Shown: positions 56,965 through 64,000 of the stretch, in pieces | Position numbering within the stretch: position 1 is the first letter of the stretch | How the letters are laid out: each line of letters begins with the position of its first letter | Made by a program: the position numbers and the translations under genes | NCBI GenBank assembly: GCA_022425325.1 | Contig: JAKMFW010000071.1 | Location: 1-64,000 of the forward strand | Source: Acidimicrobiales bacterium | GTDB taxonomy: Bacteria > Actinomycetota > Acidimicrobiia > Acidimicrobiales > Aldehydirespiratoraceae | Direction of reading: 5' to 3' | DNA length: 64,000 nucleotides | Notes under the pieces: model-generated | What the model was told of the DNA's origin: nothing | The model's input: the letters and a program-made list of their open reading frames with translations, nothing else | Database searches by the model: none

Positions 56965-57186
56965 CCGAAGCCCAAAGAAGATGCCATCGTCCTCGAAGGG
57001 ACCGTTACCGAATCGCTTCCGAACGCCATGTTCCGGGTCGAGCTCGAGAACGGTCACGAAGTGCTTGCGCACATCAGCGGGAAGATGCGAATGCATTACA
57101 TCCGCATCCTTCCTGGCGATCGCGTCCAAGTGGAGCTGACCCCATACGACCTCCAGCGTGGTCGTATCACCTATCGCTACAAGTGA
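56962..57186 (+). CDS. infA: translation initiation factor IF-1, apparent CTG start
   Basis: A 74-residue IF-1 that binds the 30S A site. After the start it reads [20 protein letters not shown], and [20 protein letters not shown] is the OB-fold core; the family usually starts with Met directly before the Lys/Pro segment. The codon at that place is CTG, with an ideal AGGAGGT 6 nt before it. The in-frame alternatives are GTG 56941, adding seven residues that would translate the Shine-Dalgarno itself, or an ATG 99 nt upstream at the promoter. CTG is therefore the best start, which would make infA expression sensitive to start-codon discrimination. Confidence 0.9.
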   Translation: MPKPKEDAIVLEGTVTESLPNAMFRVELENGHEVLAHISGKMRMHYIRILPGDRVQVELTPYDLQRGRITYRYK

Positions 57187-57280
57187 GTCCCGGCCGATCG
57201 GCCCGGAATCACCCGACACACTCGACAACCCGGCCGGGTCCCGGCCACCAGATTCGGTCGCTCCGGCGGCCGGGAGCAAC

Positions 57281-57394
57281 ATGAAGGTTCGACCCAGCGT
57301 TAAGAAGATCTGTGACAAGTGCCGTGTCATTCGTCGACACGGCCGCGTCATGGTCATCTGCGAAAACCCGCGTCACAAGCAGAGGCAAGGCTGA
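57281..57394 (+). CDS. rpmJ: 50S ribosomal protein L36
   Basis: A 37-residue L36 with the zinc ribbon C-x2-C-x12-C-x4-H (CDKC, then CENPRH), the zinc-containing form. The ATG at 57281 is preceded by CGGGAGC. The 94-nt gap after infA holds GC palindromes (GGCCGATCGGCC) but no T-run. Confidence 0.95.
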   Translation: MKVRPSVKKICDKCRVIRRHGRVMVICENPRHKQRQG

Positions 57395-57397
57395 GAC

Positions 57398-57766
57398 ATG
57401 GCACGCATTAGCGGCGTAGACATTCCCCGAGACAAGCAGGTGGGCATCAGCCTCACTTACATCTACGGCATCGGCCGGACGATTGCGGTCGACATCTGCA
57501 ACGCCACCGGTATCGACGCCACCACGCGTGTGCGTGATCTCACCGATGACGAGATCGCGAAGATCCGCGGCTTCATCGATGCCGACCTGCGGGTCGAGGG
57601 CGACCTCCGTCGTGAGGTCAGCCAGGACATCAAGCGCAAGATGGAGATCGGCTGCTACCAGGGCCTCCGTCATCGTCGTGGCCTTCCGGTCCGCGGCCAG
57701 CGCACCCACACCAACGCTCGTACGCGCAAGGGTCCCAAGAAGACCATTGCGGGCAAGAAGAAGTAG
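57398..57766 (+). CDS. rpsM: 30S ribosomal protein S13
   Basis: A 122-residue S13 of the 30S head: [20 protein letters not shown] and [20 protein letters not shown], normal length. Three nt after rpmJ. Confidence 0.97.
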   Translation: MARISGVDIPRDKQVGISLTYIYGIGRTIAVDICNATGIDATTRVRDLTDDEIAKIRGFIDADLRVEGDLRREVSQDIKRKMEIGCYQGLRHRRGLPVRGQRTHTNARTRKGPKKTIAGKKK

Positions 57767-57771
57767 GAACC

Positions 57772-58170
57772 ATGGCGAACCCTTCCGCCGGTGGCCGTCG
57801 GCCCCGCAAGCGTCAGAGCAAGAACGTCACGCACGGCGTGGCGCACATCAAGAGCTCGTTCAACAACACGATCATCTCGATCACTGACCAGCGCGGTGAT
57901 GTGATCGCCTGGGCGTCCGCCGGCAACGTCGGCTTCAAGGGCTCCCGCAAGTCGACTCCCTTTGCGGCCCAGATGGCCGCCGAGAAGGCCGCCCGTTCCG
58001 CTATGGAGCACGGCGTCCGGAAGGTCGACGTTCAGGTCAAGGGCCCGGGTTCGGGCCGCGAGACCGCCATTCGTTCGATCCAGCAGGCCGGCATCGAGGT
58101 GACCGGCATCAAGGACTGCACGCCGATTCCGCACAACGGCTGCCGTCTCAACAAGCGTCGGAGGGCCTGA
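57772..58170 (+). CDS. rpsK: 30S ribosomal protein S11
   Basis: A 132-residue S11 of the platform: [20 protein letters not shown] and [20 protein letters not shown]. The end [12 protein letters not shown] is standard. Confidence 0.97.
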   Translation: MANPSAGGRRPRKRQSKNVTHGVAHIKSSFNNTIISITDQRGDVIAWASAGNVGFKGSRKSTPFAAQMAAEKAARSAMEHGVRKVDVQVKGPGSGRETAIRSIQQAGIEVTGIKDCTPIPHNGCRLNKRRRA

Positions 58171-58172
58171 CC

Positions 58173-58787
58173 ATGTCGCGCTACACCGGACCTCGCGCCC
58201 GCGTCTCGCGGCGCCTGGGAACCAACATCTGGGGCACGAAGGGCGAGACCATCGCCCTCGACAAGCGCCCGTACCCGCCGGGCGAGCATGGCCGTTCGCG
58301 TCGGCGTGGCTCGGTCTCCGAGTATCTCCTGCAGCTGCAGGAGAAGCAGAAGGCTCGCTTCAGCTACGGCCTCACCGAGCGGCAGTTCCGCAACATCTTC
58401 GCCGAGGCCTCGCGTCGGCAGGGCGTGACCGGCGAGAACATGCTGCGCTTCCTCGAGCTTCGGCTCGACAACGTCATCTACCGCGCCGGTTGGGCCGCCA
58501 CCCGCCCCCAGGCTCGCCAGTTCGTGGGTCACGGTCACGTCAACGTGAACGGCCGCCGCGTCGACATCCCGAGCTACCGCCTTCGCAAGGGTGACGTGGT
58601 CGAATTGCGTCCTGCTGCACAGGACTTCACCGTCGTACAGTGGAACCTCGACGTCTTGGATCGCACGCCCCCGGCGTGGCTCGATCGCAACGAGCAGTTC
58701 CAGGTCACCGTGCGCGAGCTGCCCATCCGTGAGCAGATCGACATCCCCGTCCGCGAACAGCTCATCGTCGAGCTCTACTCGAAGTAG
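58173..58787 (+). CDS. rpsD: 30S ribosomal protein S4
   Basis: A 204-residue S4, a primary 16S rRNA binder. It lacks the N-terminal zinc cysteines (zinc-free form) and has an S4 RNA-binding domain around RLDNVIYRAGWAATRPQARQ and GHVNVNGRRVDIPSY. Two nt after rpsK. Confidence 0.97.
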   Translation: MSRYTGPRARVSRRLGTNIWGTKGETIALDKRPYPPGEHGRSRRRGSVSEYLLQLQEKQKARFSYGLTERQFRNIFAEASRRQGVTGENMLRFLELRLDNVIYRAGWAATRPQARQFVGHGHVNVNGRRVDIPSYRLRKGDVVELRPAAQDFTVVQWNLDVLDRTPPAWLDRNEQFQVTVRELPIREQIDIPVREQLIVELYSK

Positions 58788-58798
58788 CAGAGGTACCG

Positions 58799-59737
58799 AT
58801 GCTCGTCATCCAGCGACCCACTGTCGAAGCCATCGGCGAGGCGGAGGGAAACCTCCAGCGCTTCGCCGTCGGGCCACTTGAGCCTGGTTTCGGCCACACC
58901 ATCGGCAACTCGTTGCGCCGCACGCTGCTGTCGTCCATTCCGGGCGCAGCCGTCACGCAGGTGCGCTTCGACGACGCCCTTCACGAGTTCGACACCATCG
59001 AGGGTGTTGCTCAGGACGTCACCGACATCATCCTCAACCTCAAGGACCTCGTCCTCGTGGTGCACAGCGATGAGCCGGTGACCCTGCGTCTCGACGCTCG
59101 TGGCGCCGCCGAGGTCACGGCCGCCGACATCCAGCCCCACCCCGACGTCGAGGTGCTCAACGGTGATCTCGAGATCGCCAGCCTCAACGGCAAGGGCCGG
59201 CTCGCCGTCGATCTGACTGTCCAGAACGGTCGCGGCTATGTCTCGGCCGACAAGAACAAAACCGGCACCACCATCGGTGTGATCCCGGTCGACTCGATCT
59301 ACTCGCCGGTTCGGCGTGTGTCGTTCGAGGTCGAGCCGACTCGCGTCGAGCAGTCGACCGACTACGACCGCCTCGTGCTCGAGATCGAGACCGACGGTTC
59401 GATCAGCCCTCGCGAGGCGCTTGCCTCGGCTGGCGGCACCCTGCGTGCCCTGGTGCAGCTCGTCGAGGAGATGAGCGACGAACCGCAGGGCCTCGAGCTC
59501 GGCGAAGCCGTTCAGGTCGCCTCGGGCGGCCCGGACATGGAACTCCCCATCGAAGACCTCGAACTCTCCGAGCGTCCCCGCAACTGCCTCAAGCGCGCCC
59601 AGGTCAACACCGTCGGCGAGCTGCTGCAGAAGAGCGAGGACGACCTTCTGGCCATCACCAACTTCGGGCAGAAGAGCCTCGACGAGGTCATCGAGAAGCT
59701 TGACGAGCGAGGTCTCTCGCTCCGGAATCGAGACTGA
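58799..59737 (+). CDS. rpoA: RNA polymerase alpha subunit
   Basis: A 312-residue alpha subunit. The N-terminal dimerisation domain has [20 protein letters not shown] and the C-terminal UP-element-binding domain has [20 protein letters not shown] and [19 protein letters not shown]. rplQ follows after 2 nt. Confidence 0.98.
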   Translation: MLVIQRPTVEAIGEAEGNLQRFAVGPLEPGFGHTIGNSLRRTLLSSIPGAAVTQVRFDDALHEFDTIEGVAQDVTDIILNLKDLVLVVHSDEPVTLRLDARGAAEVTAADIQPHPDVEVLNGDLEIASLNGKGRLAVDLTVQNGRGYVSADKNKTGTTIGVIPVDSIYSPVRRVSFEVEPTRVEQSTDYDRLVLEIETDGSISPREALASAGGTLRALVQLVEEMSDEPQGLELGEAVQVASGGPDMELPIEDLELSERPRNCLKRAQVNTVGELLQKSEDDLLAITNFGQKSLDEVIEKLDERGLSLRNRD

Positions 59738-59739
59738 TC

Positions 59740-60093
59740 ATGCCCGCACGTCCTCGCAAGGGCGCCCGTTTCGGCGGTAGCGCTGCTCACCACAAGGCCA
59801 TGCTGGCCAACCTCGTCGCCAGCCTCATCGCGGCCGAGGCGATCACCACCACCGAAGCCAAGGCCAAGGCCATGCGTCCGGTGGCGGAGAAGATGATCAC
59901 CAAGGCCAAGAAGGGTGGCGTCCACAACCACCGCAATGTCGTGAAGTTCCTTCGCGACCGTGAGATGGCCAGCAAGCTGTTTGACGAGATCGGTCCGCGA
60001 TACGAGGACCGTCCGGGTGGCTACATCCGGATCATCAAGCTCGACCCTCGCTCGGGGGACAACGCGCCGATGGCGCGTGTCGAGCTGGTCTGA
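59740..60093 (+). CDS. rplQ: 50S ribosomal protein L17
   Basis: A 117-residue L17: [20 protein letters not shown] and [20 protein letters not shown]. Last gene of the infA-rpoA unit, closed by a strong terminator. Confidence 0.97.
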   Translation: MPARPRKGARFGGSAAHHKAMLANLVASLIAAEAITTTEAKAKAMRPVAEKMITKAKKGGVHNHRNVVKFLRDREMASKLFDEIGPRYEDRPGGYIRIIKLDPRSGDNAPMARVELV

Positions 60094-60127
60094 TCTCGTC
60101 CGGCTCCGGCCGGTTCAGAACGTTGAT

Positions 60128-60165
60128 CGAAGCGTCCCTCTCCGGAGGGGCGCTTCGCCGTTTTC
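60128..60165 (+). terminator. terminator after rplQ
   Basis: CGAAGCGTCCCTC and GAGGGGCGCTTCG pair over 13 positions (one G-T) with a TCCG loop, followed by CCGTTTTCG. Confidence 0.85.
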
Positions 60166-60201
60166 GCCGCCCGCCCGACGACGACGTCCGGGCGGTCGCC
60201 C

Positions 60202-60207
60202 TAGCCT
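60202..60207 (+). promoter_or_regulatory. -10 element, truA
   Basis: TAGCCT ends 6 nt before the ATG at 60214; no Shine-Dalgarno. A leaderless-type start just after the rplQ terminator. Confidence 0.5.
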
Positions 60208-60213
60208 GACGAC

Positions 60214-61005
60214 ATGGCCCCCCGGACCGTCGCCCCGCCCCCCGATGGGCACGCGCGCGTCCGCATGACGGTCGCCTACGACGGTGCCCCGTTCCATGGG
60301 TTCGCCACCAACCCCGATGTGCGCACGGTGCAAGACGATCTCCACGAGGCGCTGTCGAAGGTCCTGCGAGCGCCGATCTCGGTGACGTGTGCGGGGCGCA
60401 CCGACCGGGGTGTGCACGCTCGTGGCCAGGTCGTGTCGTTTGACGCCGACGCCGGTCACTTCGATGCCGTCGCCTTGACGCGAGCGCTCAACCGGATGCT
60501 CGCCCCGGAGATCTCGGTGCGTGATGTCGCGCTGGCGGCCCCGGACTTCGATGCCCGGATCTCGTGCGTGGCTCGCAGCTACCGCTATCGCGTCCTGAAC
60601 TCGGCCTGGCCCGACCCGCTCGTGCGGGACCTGGTCTGGCACGTGCGCGAGCCCCTCGAGATCGGGACCATGCAGCTGGCGGCGGATCAGATTCTCGGCG
60701 AGCACGACTTCACATCGTTTTCGAAGAAGAACAAGTCGAAGGTCAACGAGACCTTCGTCCGGACCGTGGACCGCGCGCAGTGGTGTCGTGTCGGCAACAC
60801 GGTGCAGTTGGAGATCACCGCCAACGCCTTCACCCGCCAGATGGTTCGGAGCCTCGTCGGGATGTTCGTCGAGGTCGGGCGTGGACGACGCCGACCGGAC
60901 GAGATGGGGGAGGCGCTCCGGGCGATGAGCCGGACGGCCGTGCCATCGCCGGCACCGCCGCAGGGTCTCGAACTCACCCGGGCCCATTACCCCGGCGATG
61001 TCTGA
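60214..61005 (+). CDS. truA: tRNA pseudouridine synthase A
   Basis: A 263-residue enzyme that makes pseudouridine at positions 38-40 of tRNA anticodon arms. The catalytic Asp lies in CAGRTDRGVHARGQV; RVRMTVAYDGAPFHGFATNP opens the domain and NAFTRQMVRSLVGMFVEVG is the C-terminal signature. It commonly follows rplQ. The start is set by the -10 element 6 nt upstream. Confidence 0.95.
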   Translation: MAPRTVAPPPDGHARVRMTVAYDGAPFHGFATNPDVRTVQDDLHEALSKVLRAPISVTCAGRTDRGVHARGQVVSFDADAGHFDAVALTRALNRMLAPEISVRDVALAAPDFDARISCVARSYRYRVLNSAWPDPLVRDLVWHVREPLEIGTMQLAADQILGEHDFTSFSKKNKSKVNETFVRTVDRAQWCRVGNTVQLEITANAFTRQMVRSLVGMFVEVGRGRRRPDEMGEALRAMSRTAVPSPAPPQGLELTRAHYPGDV

Positions 61006-61033
61006 CGGCCGCGGATTTCGCGCGGCGCAACGA

Positions 61034-61062
61034 TTGCTGTTGCCTGATTGCGCCCGTAGGCT
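61034..61062 (+). promoter_or_regulatory. rplM-rpsI promoter
   Basis: TTGCTG (61034-61039) and TAGGCT (61057-61062) with a 17-nt spacer, giving a leader of about 70 nt before the rplM GTG. Confidence 0.6.
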
Positions 61063-61137
61063 TGTCCGTCGGTCCTGAGCGCCCGTATTCGGCGCCGGAC
61101 GATTTGTTCTCATCCTTTCGTTCCGCGGAGGAACACC

Positions 61138-61593
61138 GTGTCCACCTACACCCCGAAGGCCAGCGACGTCGAACGCGCGTGGCACATCGTCGACGCCGAA
61201 GGCCTCGTGCTCGGCCGCCTCTCGACCGAAGTCGCCAACATCTTGCGTGGCAAGCACAAGCCGACGTACACCCCGCACATGGACATGGGCGATCACGTCA
61301 TCATCGTGAACGCTGACAAGGTCGTGCTCACCTCGGGCAAGGCCGAGAAGAAGCTCGTCCACCGTCACAGCGGCTACCCTGGTGGTCTCCGGAGCGAGAC
61401 CTATGCCGAGAAGATGGCCCGCAAGCCTGAGCAGGCCGTGATGGACACCATCCGGGGCATGATCCCCAAGACCCGCCTCGGTCGTGCGCAGATCTCCAAG
61501 CTGAAGGTCTACGCCGGTCCGACGCACCCCCATGCGGCGCAGAACCCCCAGCCGCTCGAGATCGCGCACGCCACCTACGAAGCCCGCGCCTGA
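61138..61593 (+). CDS. rplM: 50S ribosomal protein L13
   Basis: A 151-residue L13: [20 protein letters not shown], and [23 protein letters not shown] start with CGGAGGA upstream. Forms the usual two-gene operon with rpsI. Confidence 0.97.
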   Translation: MSTYTPKASDVERAWHIVDAEGLVLGRLSTEVANILRGKHKPTYTPHMDMGDHVIIVNADKVVLTSGKAEKKLVHRHSGYPGGLRSETYAEKMARKPEQAVMDTIRGMIPKTRLGRAQISKLKVYAGPTHPHAAQNPQPLEIAHATYEARA

Positions 61594-61613
61594 TTCGCCA
61601 CGAGGATCCTGAG

Positions 61614-62006
61614 ATGACCACTCCGCTCACCCAGACCACCGGCCGTCGCAAGCGTGCCGTCGCCCGCGTGCGTTTCCGCAACGGCTCCGGCACCGTCACC
61701 GTCAACGGCCGCCCGGTCGACGAATTCTTCCCGTCGAAGGTGCAGGTTGAAGCGCTGCTTGAGCCGCTCGCCGTCACCGAGACCAGTGAGTCCTACGACA
61801 TCGACGCCACCATTCATGGCGGCGGCACCACCGGCCAGGCCGGTGCGCTGCGCCTCGGGATCGCCCGTGGCCTTGTCGAACTCGACGCCGAGCACCGTGG
61901 CGCCCTCAAGTCGGCCGGCTTCCTCACCCGCGATCCTCGCAAGAAGGAAAGCAAGAAGTACGGCCTCAAGAAGGCCCGCAAGGCGCCGCAGTACAGCAAG
62001 CGCTGA
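61614..62006 (+). CDS. rpsI: 30S ribosomal protein S9
   Basis: A 130-residue S9: [33 protein letters not shown] and the basic tail ending KAPQYSKR that reaches the P site. Twenty nt after rplM. Confidence 0.97.
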   Translation: MTTPLTQTTGRRKRAVARVRFRNGSGTVTVNGRPVDEFFPSKVQVEALLEPLAVTETSESYDIDATIHGGGTTGQAGALRLGIARGLVELDAEHRGALKSAGFLTRDPRKKESKKYGLKKARKAPQYSKR

Positions 62007-62072
62007 TCGCGCCGCTGGTCGCGCTTCGCGCCGATCCATTGCCTTCGGCCGTCTTCGGCCGATGATGATGCC

Positions 62073-63392
62073 GTGACGTTGACCTTCGGAACCGACGGCA
62101 TGCGGGGTGATGCCCGCACCGAACTGACTCCTGCGCCCGTCCGCGCCCTTGCGCAGGCCGGAGCGGAGATCCTCGGTCACCGTGGCTTCGCTGTCGGTCG
62201 AGATACCCGCGCCTCGGGGCCGGAGCTCGCCGGTGCCGTGCATGCTGGTGTCGCCGCCGCGGGCGGCGATTCCGTCGATCTCGGCGTTGTGCCGACTCCG
62301 GCAGTCGCTCGATGGTGTGCCGATCATCAGGTTGCCGGAGCGATGATCTCGGCGTCGCACAATCCTTGGTACGACAACGGCATCAAATTCTTCGCCCCCG
62401 GCGGGTCGAAGCTCGGTGATCGGGTGCAGGACGAGATCCAGGCCCGTTTCGACGCGTTGCGGGGGTCCGAAATCGAGGCGGTCCCGACGGTCGTGGACGC
62501 CCACGACACCGCGGCCGAGTCCCACGTCGAACGCGTCGTCGCCAGCCTCGAGGGGCGCAGCCTCGCCGGACTCGTCGTCGTCGCCGATGCGGCGAACGGT
62601 GCTGCGCACGACGTCGCCCACCGGGCGCTGACCCGCCTCGGTGCCGATGTGACGATGCTCCATGCCGCTCCCGACGGCACCAACATCAACGACGGGTGTG
62701 GGTCGACCCATCCAGCGTCGTTGCAGGCCGCTGTTGTCGAGCGCGGCGCCGACCTCGGCGTCGCCTTCGACGGTGACGCAGACCGGCTCCTTGCGGTCGA
62801 CGCCGATGGTCGCCTGATCGACGGTGATCAGATCATCGCCATGTGCGCACTCGACGCCAAGGCCCGCGGCCGACTCGCTGGTGATGCGGTCGTCGTCACC
62901 GTCATGACCAACCTCGGTTTCCGGCGGGCGATGGACGACGCCGGCATCCACATTGTCGACACCAAGGTCGGCGACCGCCACGTGCTGGAGGCGCTCGATG
63001 CAGGGGGATATTCGCTCGGTGGCGAACAGTCCGGCCACGTGATCTTCCGCGAGCTCGCATCGACCGGTGATGGCCTCCTCACGGCGGTGCAACTGCTCGA
63101 CATCGTGGCGCGCCGAGGGCGCCCGCTCGGCGCGTTGGCCGACGTGGCGATGATCCGTCTGCCGCAGGTGCTGCAGAACGTCCGGGTCGCACGGCGGCCT
63201 GTCGACGTCGATGGGCCGCTCGCCCCGTTTATCGACGCGTCGCTCGCCCGCATGGCCGGCCGGGGCCGTGTGCTGATTCGACCCTCGGGCACCGAACCAC
63301 TCATCCGGGTCATGGTCGAAGCCGAAACCGATGCCGAGGCCCGGATGGAGGCCGATGGTCTCGTCGCGGCCGTCGAGTCGCTCTTCGGCTGA
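62073..63392 (+). CDS. glmM: phosphoglucosamine mutase
   Basis: A 439-residue enzyme converting glucosamine-6-phosphate to glucosamine-1-phosphate for cell-wall UDP-GlcNAc. LTFGTDGMRGDA opens the protein, AMISASHNPWYDNGIKFF holds the phosphoserine, FDGDADRL binds Mg, and RPSGTEPLIRVMVE is the phosphate-binding loop. GTG at 62073 has the weaker box GATGAT 6 nt upstream. The enzyme's substrate is made by GlmS, encoded next. Confidence 0.95.
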   Translation: MTLTFGTDGMRGDARTELTPAPVRALAQAGAEILGHRGFAVGRDTRASGPELAGAVHAGVAAAGGDSVDLGVVPTPAVARWCADHQVAGAMISASHNPWYDNGIKFFAPGGSKLGDRVQDEIQARFDALRGSEIEAVPTVVDAHDTAAESHVERVVASLEGRSLAGLVVVADAANGAAHDVAHRALTRLGADVTMLHAAPDGTNINDGCGSTHPASLQAAVVERGADLGVAFDGDADRLLAVDADGRLIDGDQIIAMCALDAKARGRLAGDAVVVTVMTNLGFRRAMDDAGIHIVDTKVGDRHVLEALDAGGYSLGGEQSGHVIFRELASTGDGLLTAVQLLDIVARRGRPLGALADVAMIRLPQVLQNVRVARRPVDVDGPLAPFIDASLARMAGRGRVLIRPSGTEPLIRVMVEAETDAEARMEADGLVAAVESLFG

Positions 63393-63479
63393 ACCTTGAC
63401 GGCCGGGTGACGGTCCTAGACTGCGCTCTGCGGATACTCGGCTCGGAACGCAGCCTGGCTTCGCGGGAGAGACACACCG

Positions 63480-64000
63480 ATGTGCGGGATCATCGCCGTA
63501 GTCCGGCGCCCTTCGACACGAGCAACGCCAACGAGCCAAGCGGTCCTTGATCTCGTCGCAGGTCAGGCCGCCCTGTTCGTCTCCGGCCCCGATGCCACTG
63601 ACACCATTGCGGGGGTCGGTGCGCGCCTTGCCGAGGCCGACGCCCTCCTGCGGGGTGTCCCCGGTCTCCGCCTCCTTCTGGCCGAGCCCAGCCTGGGCCC
63701 GGCGCTGCTGCACCACTGCGACGAACTCCTCGCTGCGGTCGAGCAGGAGGAACAGCGACTCGAGCAGGACGGCACGCTTTCGACGAGCCAACTCGAAGCC
63801 CGCAACCAGGCCCTGGTCGCCGTTCGCGATGGGGTGTGGGCGATCACCCGCGACCGACTCCGGGCCGCCGAGGTCGTCAGCCGCCTCAACGGCGGTGCGA
63901 TGCAGACCGGCTCGCTCGAGGCTTGCCTGTCGATCCACCAGGCCCTGTCGGCGATCGATCGGCTCGAGGTCCGCGGCCGTGATAGCGCCGGCCTGCACGT
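63480..64000 (+). CDS. glmS: GlmS-type glutamine-fructose-6-phosphate aminotransferase, partial, with N-terminal insertion
   Basis: Runs off the right edge; 173 codons visible. The protein starts MCGIIAVVRRP, so Cys2 becomes the N-terminal nucleophile of the glutamine amidotransferase. The next family motif, normally about 20 residues further as R-G-Y-D-S-A-G, appears only near residue 165 as LEVRGRDSAGLH. Between them lie about 130 extra residues, with a helix-rich, Glu/Gln-rich middle (LLAAVEQEEQRLEQDGTL). GGGAGAG lies about 9 nt before the ATG. Position after glmM supports amino-sugar synthesis; the insertion's role is unknown. Confidence 0.85.
   Translation, partial: MCGIIAVVRRPSTRATPTSQAVLDLVAGQAALFVSGPDATDTIAGVGARLAEADALLRGVPGLRLLLAEPSLGPALLHHCDELLAAVEQEEQRLEQDGTLSTSQLEARNQALVAVRDGVWAITRDRLRAAEVVSRLNGGAMQTGSLEACLSIHQALSAIDRLEVRGRDSAGLH

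Noticed and set aside
61575-63998. Very long minus-strand frame opposite rpsI, glmM and glmS
   Set aside because: It overlaps three well-supported plus-strand genes; composition only.

Overview
The window is high-GC bacterial chromosome, and the gene content points to an actinobacterium. The markers are a WhiB protein, a mycofactocin-type glycosyltransferase, paired Get3-like ATPases and DosR-type regulator DNA-binding sequence. The non-standard gene order and several protein sequences suggest the Acidimicrobiia, but that assignment is inference. No insertion sequence, prophage, CRISPR array or rRNA gene was seen.

Left part (1-24.3 kb): small, densely packed, mostly monocistronic genes on both strands. 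These include a beta-carbonic anhydrase, an M28-like hydrolase, a cupin, an amidase, tRNA-Pro, a lone receiver domain, a STAS anti-sigma antagonist, two Get3/ArsA-like ATPases, an NfeD-like membrane protein and WhiB. They are followed by selB-selA, fxsA, mrp, erpA, a Tat lipoprotein with a thioredoxin-like segment, a compact 2Fe-2S/molybdopterin-oxidase fusion, a D-aminoacylase-type amidohydrolase, an orphan mftF, a serine hydrolase, an MFS transporter and an enoyl-CoA hydratase. tRNA-Thr, tRNA-Met and an ECF sigma/anti-sigma pair close this part. Many of these genes have a TAnnnT -10 element 6-8 nt before the start codon and no ribosome binding site, so they look leaderless.

Right part (24.3-64 kb): the transcription/translation super-locus, all on the plus strand except one gene. 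The order is tRNA-Trp-secE-nusG-rplK-rplA, rplJ-rplL (after an L10-type leader), a tyrosine phosphatase gene, rpoB-rpoC (two promoters), rpsL-rpsG-fusA-tuf-rpsJ (ending at a perfect terminator), then three foreign-looking genes (fabH, a DosR-like regulator, an AI-2E-family transporter). It continues rplC-D-W-B-rpsS-rplV-rpsC-rplP-rpmC-rpsQ-rplN-X-E-rpsZ-rpsH-rplF-R-rpsE-rpmD-rplO-secY-adk, then infA-rpmJ-rpsM-K-D-rpoA-rplQ, truA, rplM-rpsI, glmM and the start of glmS. Here promoters have the form TTGnnn-N17-TAnnnT, leaders are long, and most starts have a Shine-Dalgarno sequence; genes overlap by 1 or 4 nt.

The most unusual points are: infA apparently starting at CTG behind an ideal Shine-Dalgarno; rpsJ cut off from the rest of the S10 operon; a GlmS start with an insertion of roughly 130 residues; the miniature molybdo-iron-sulfur fusion; a DosR-like regulator whose receiver has lost key residues; Glu-rich ribosomal-protein tails whose codons also form the next gene's Shine-Dalgarno; and the two-class (leaderless versus leadered) promoter organisation.
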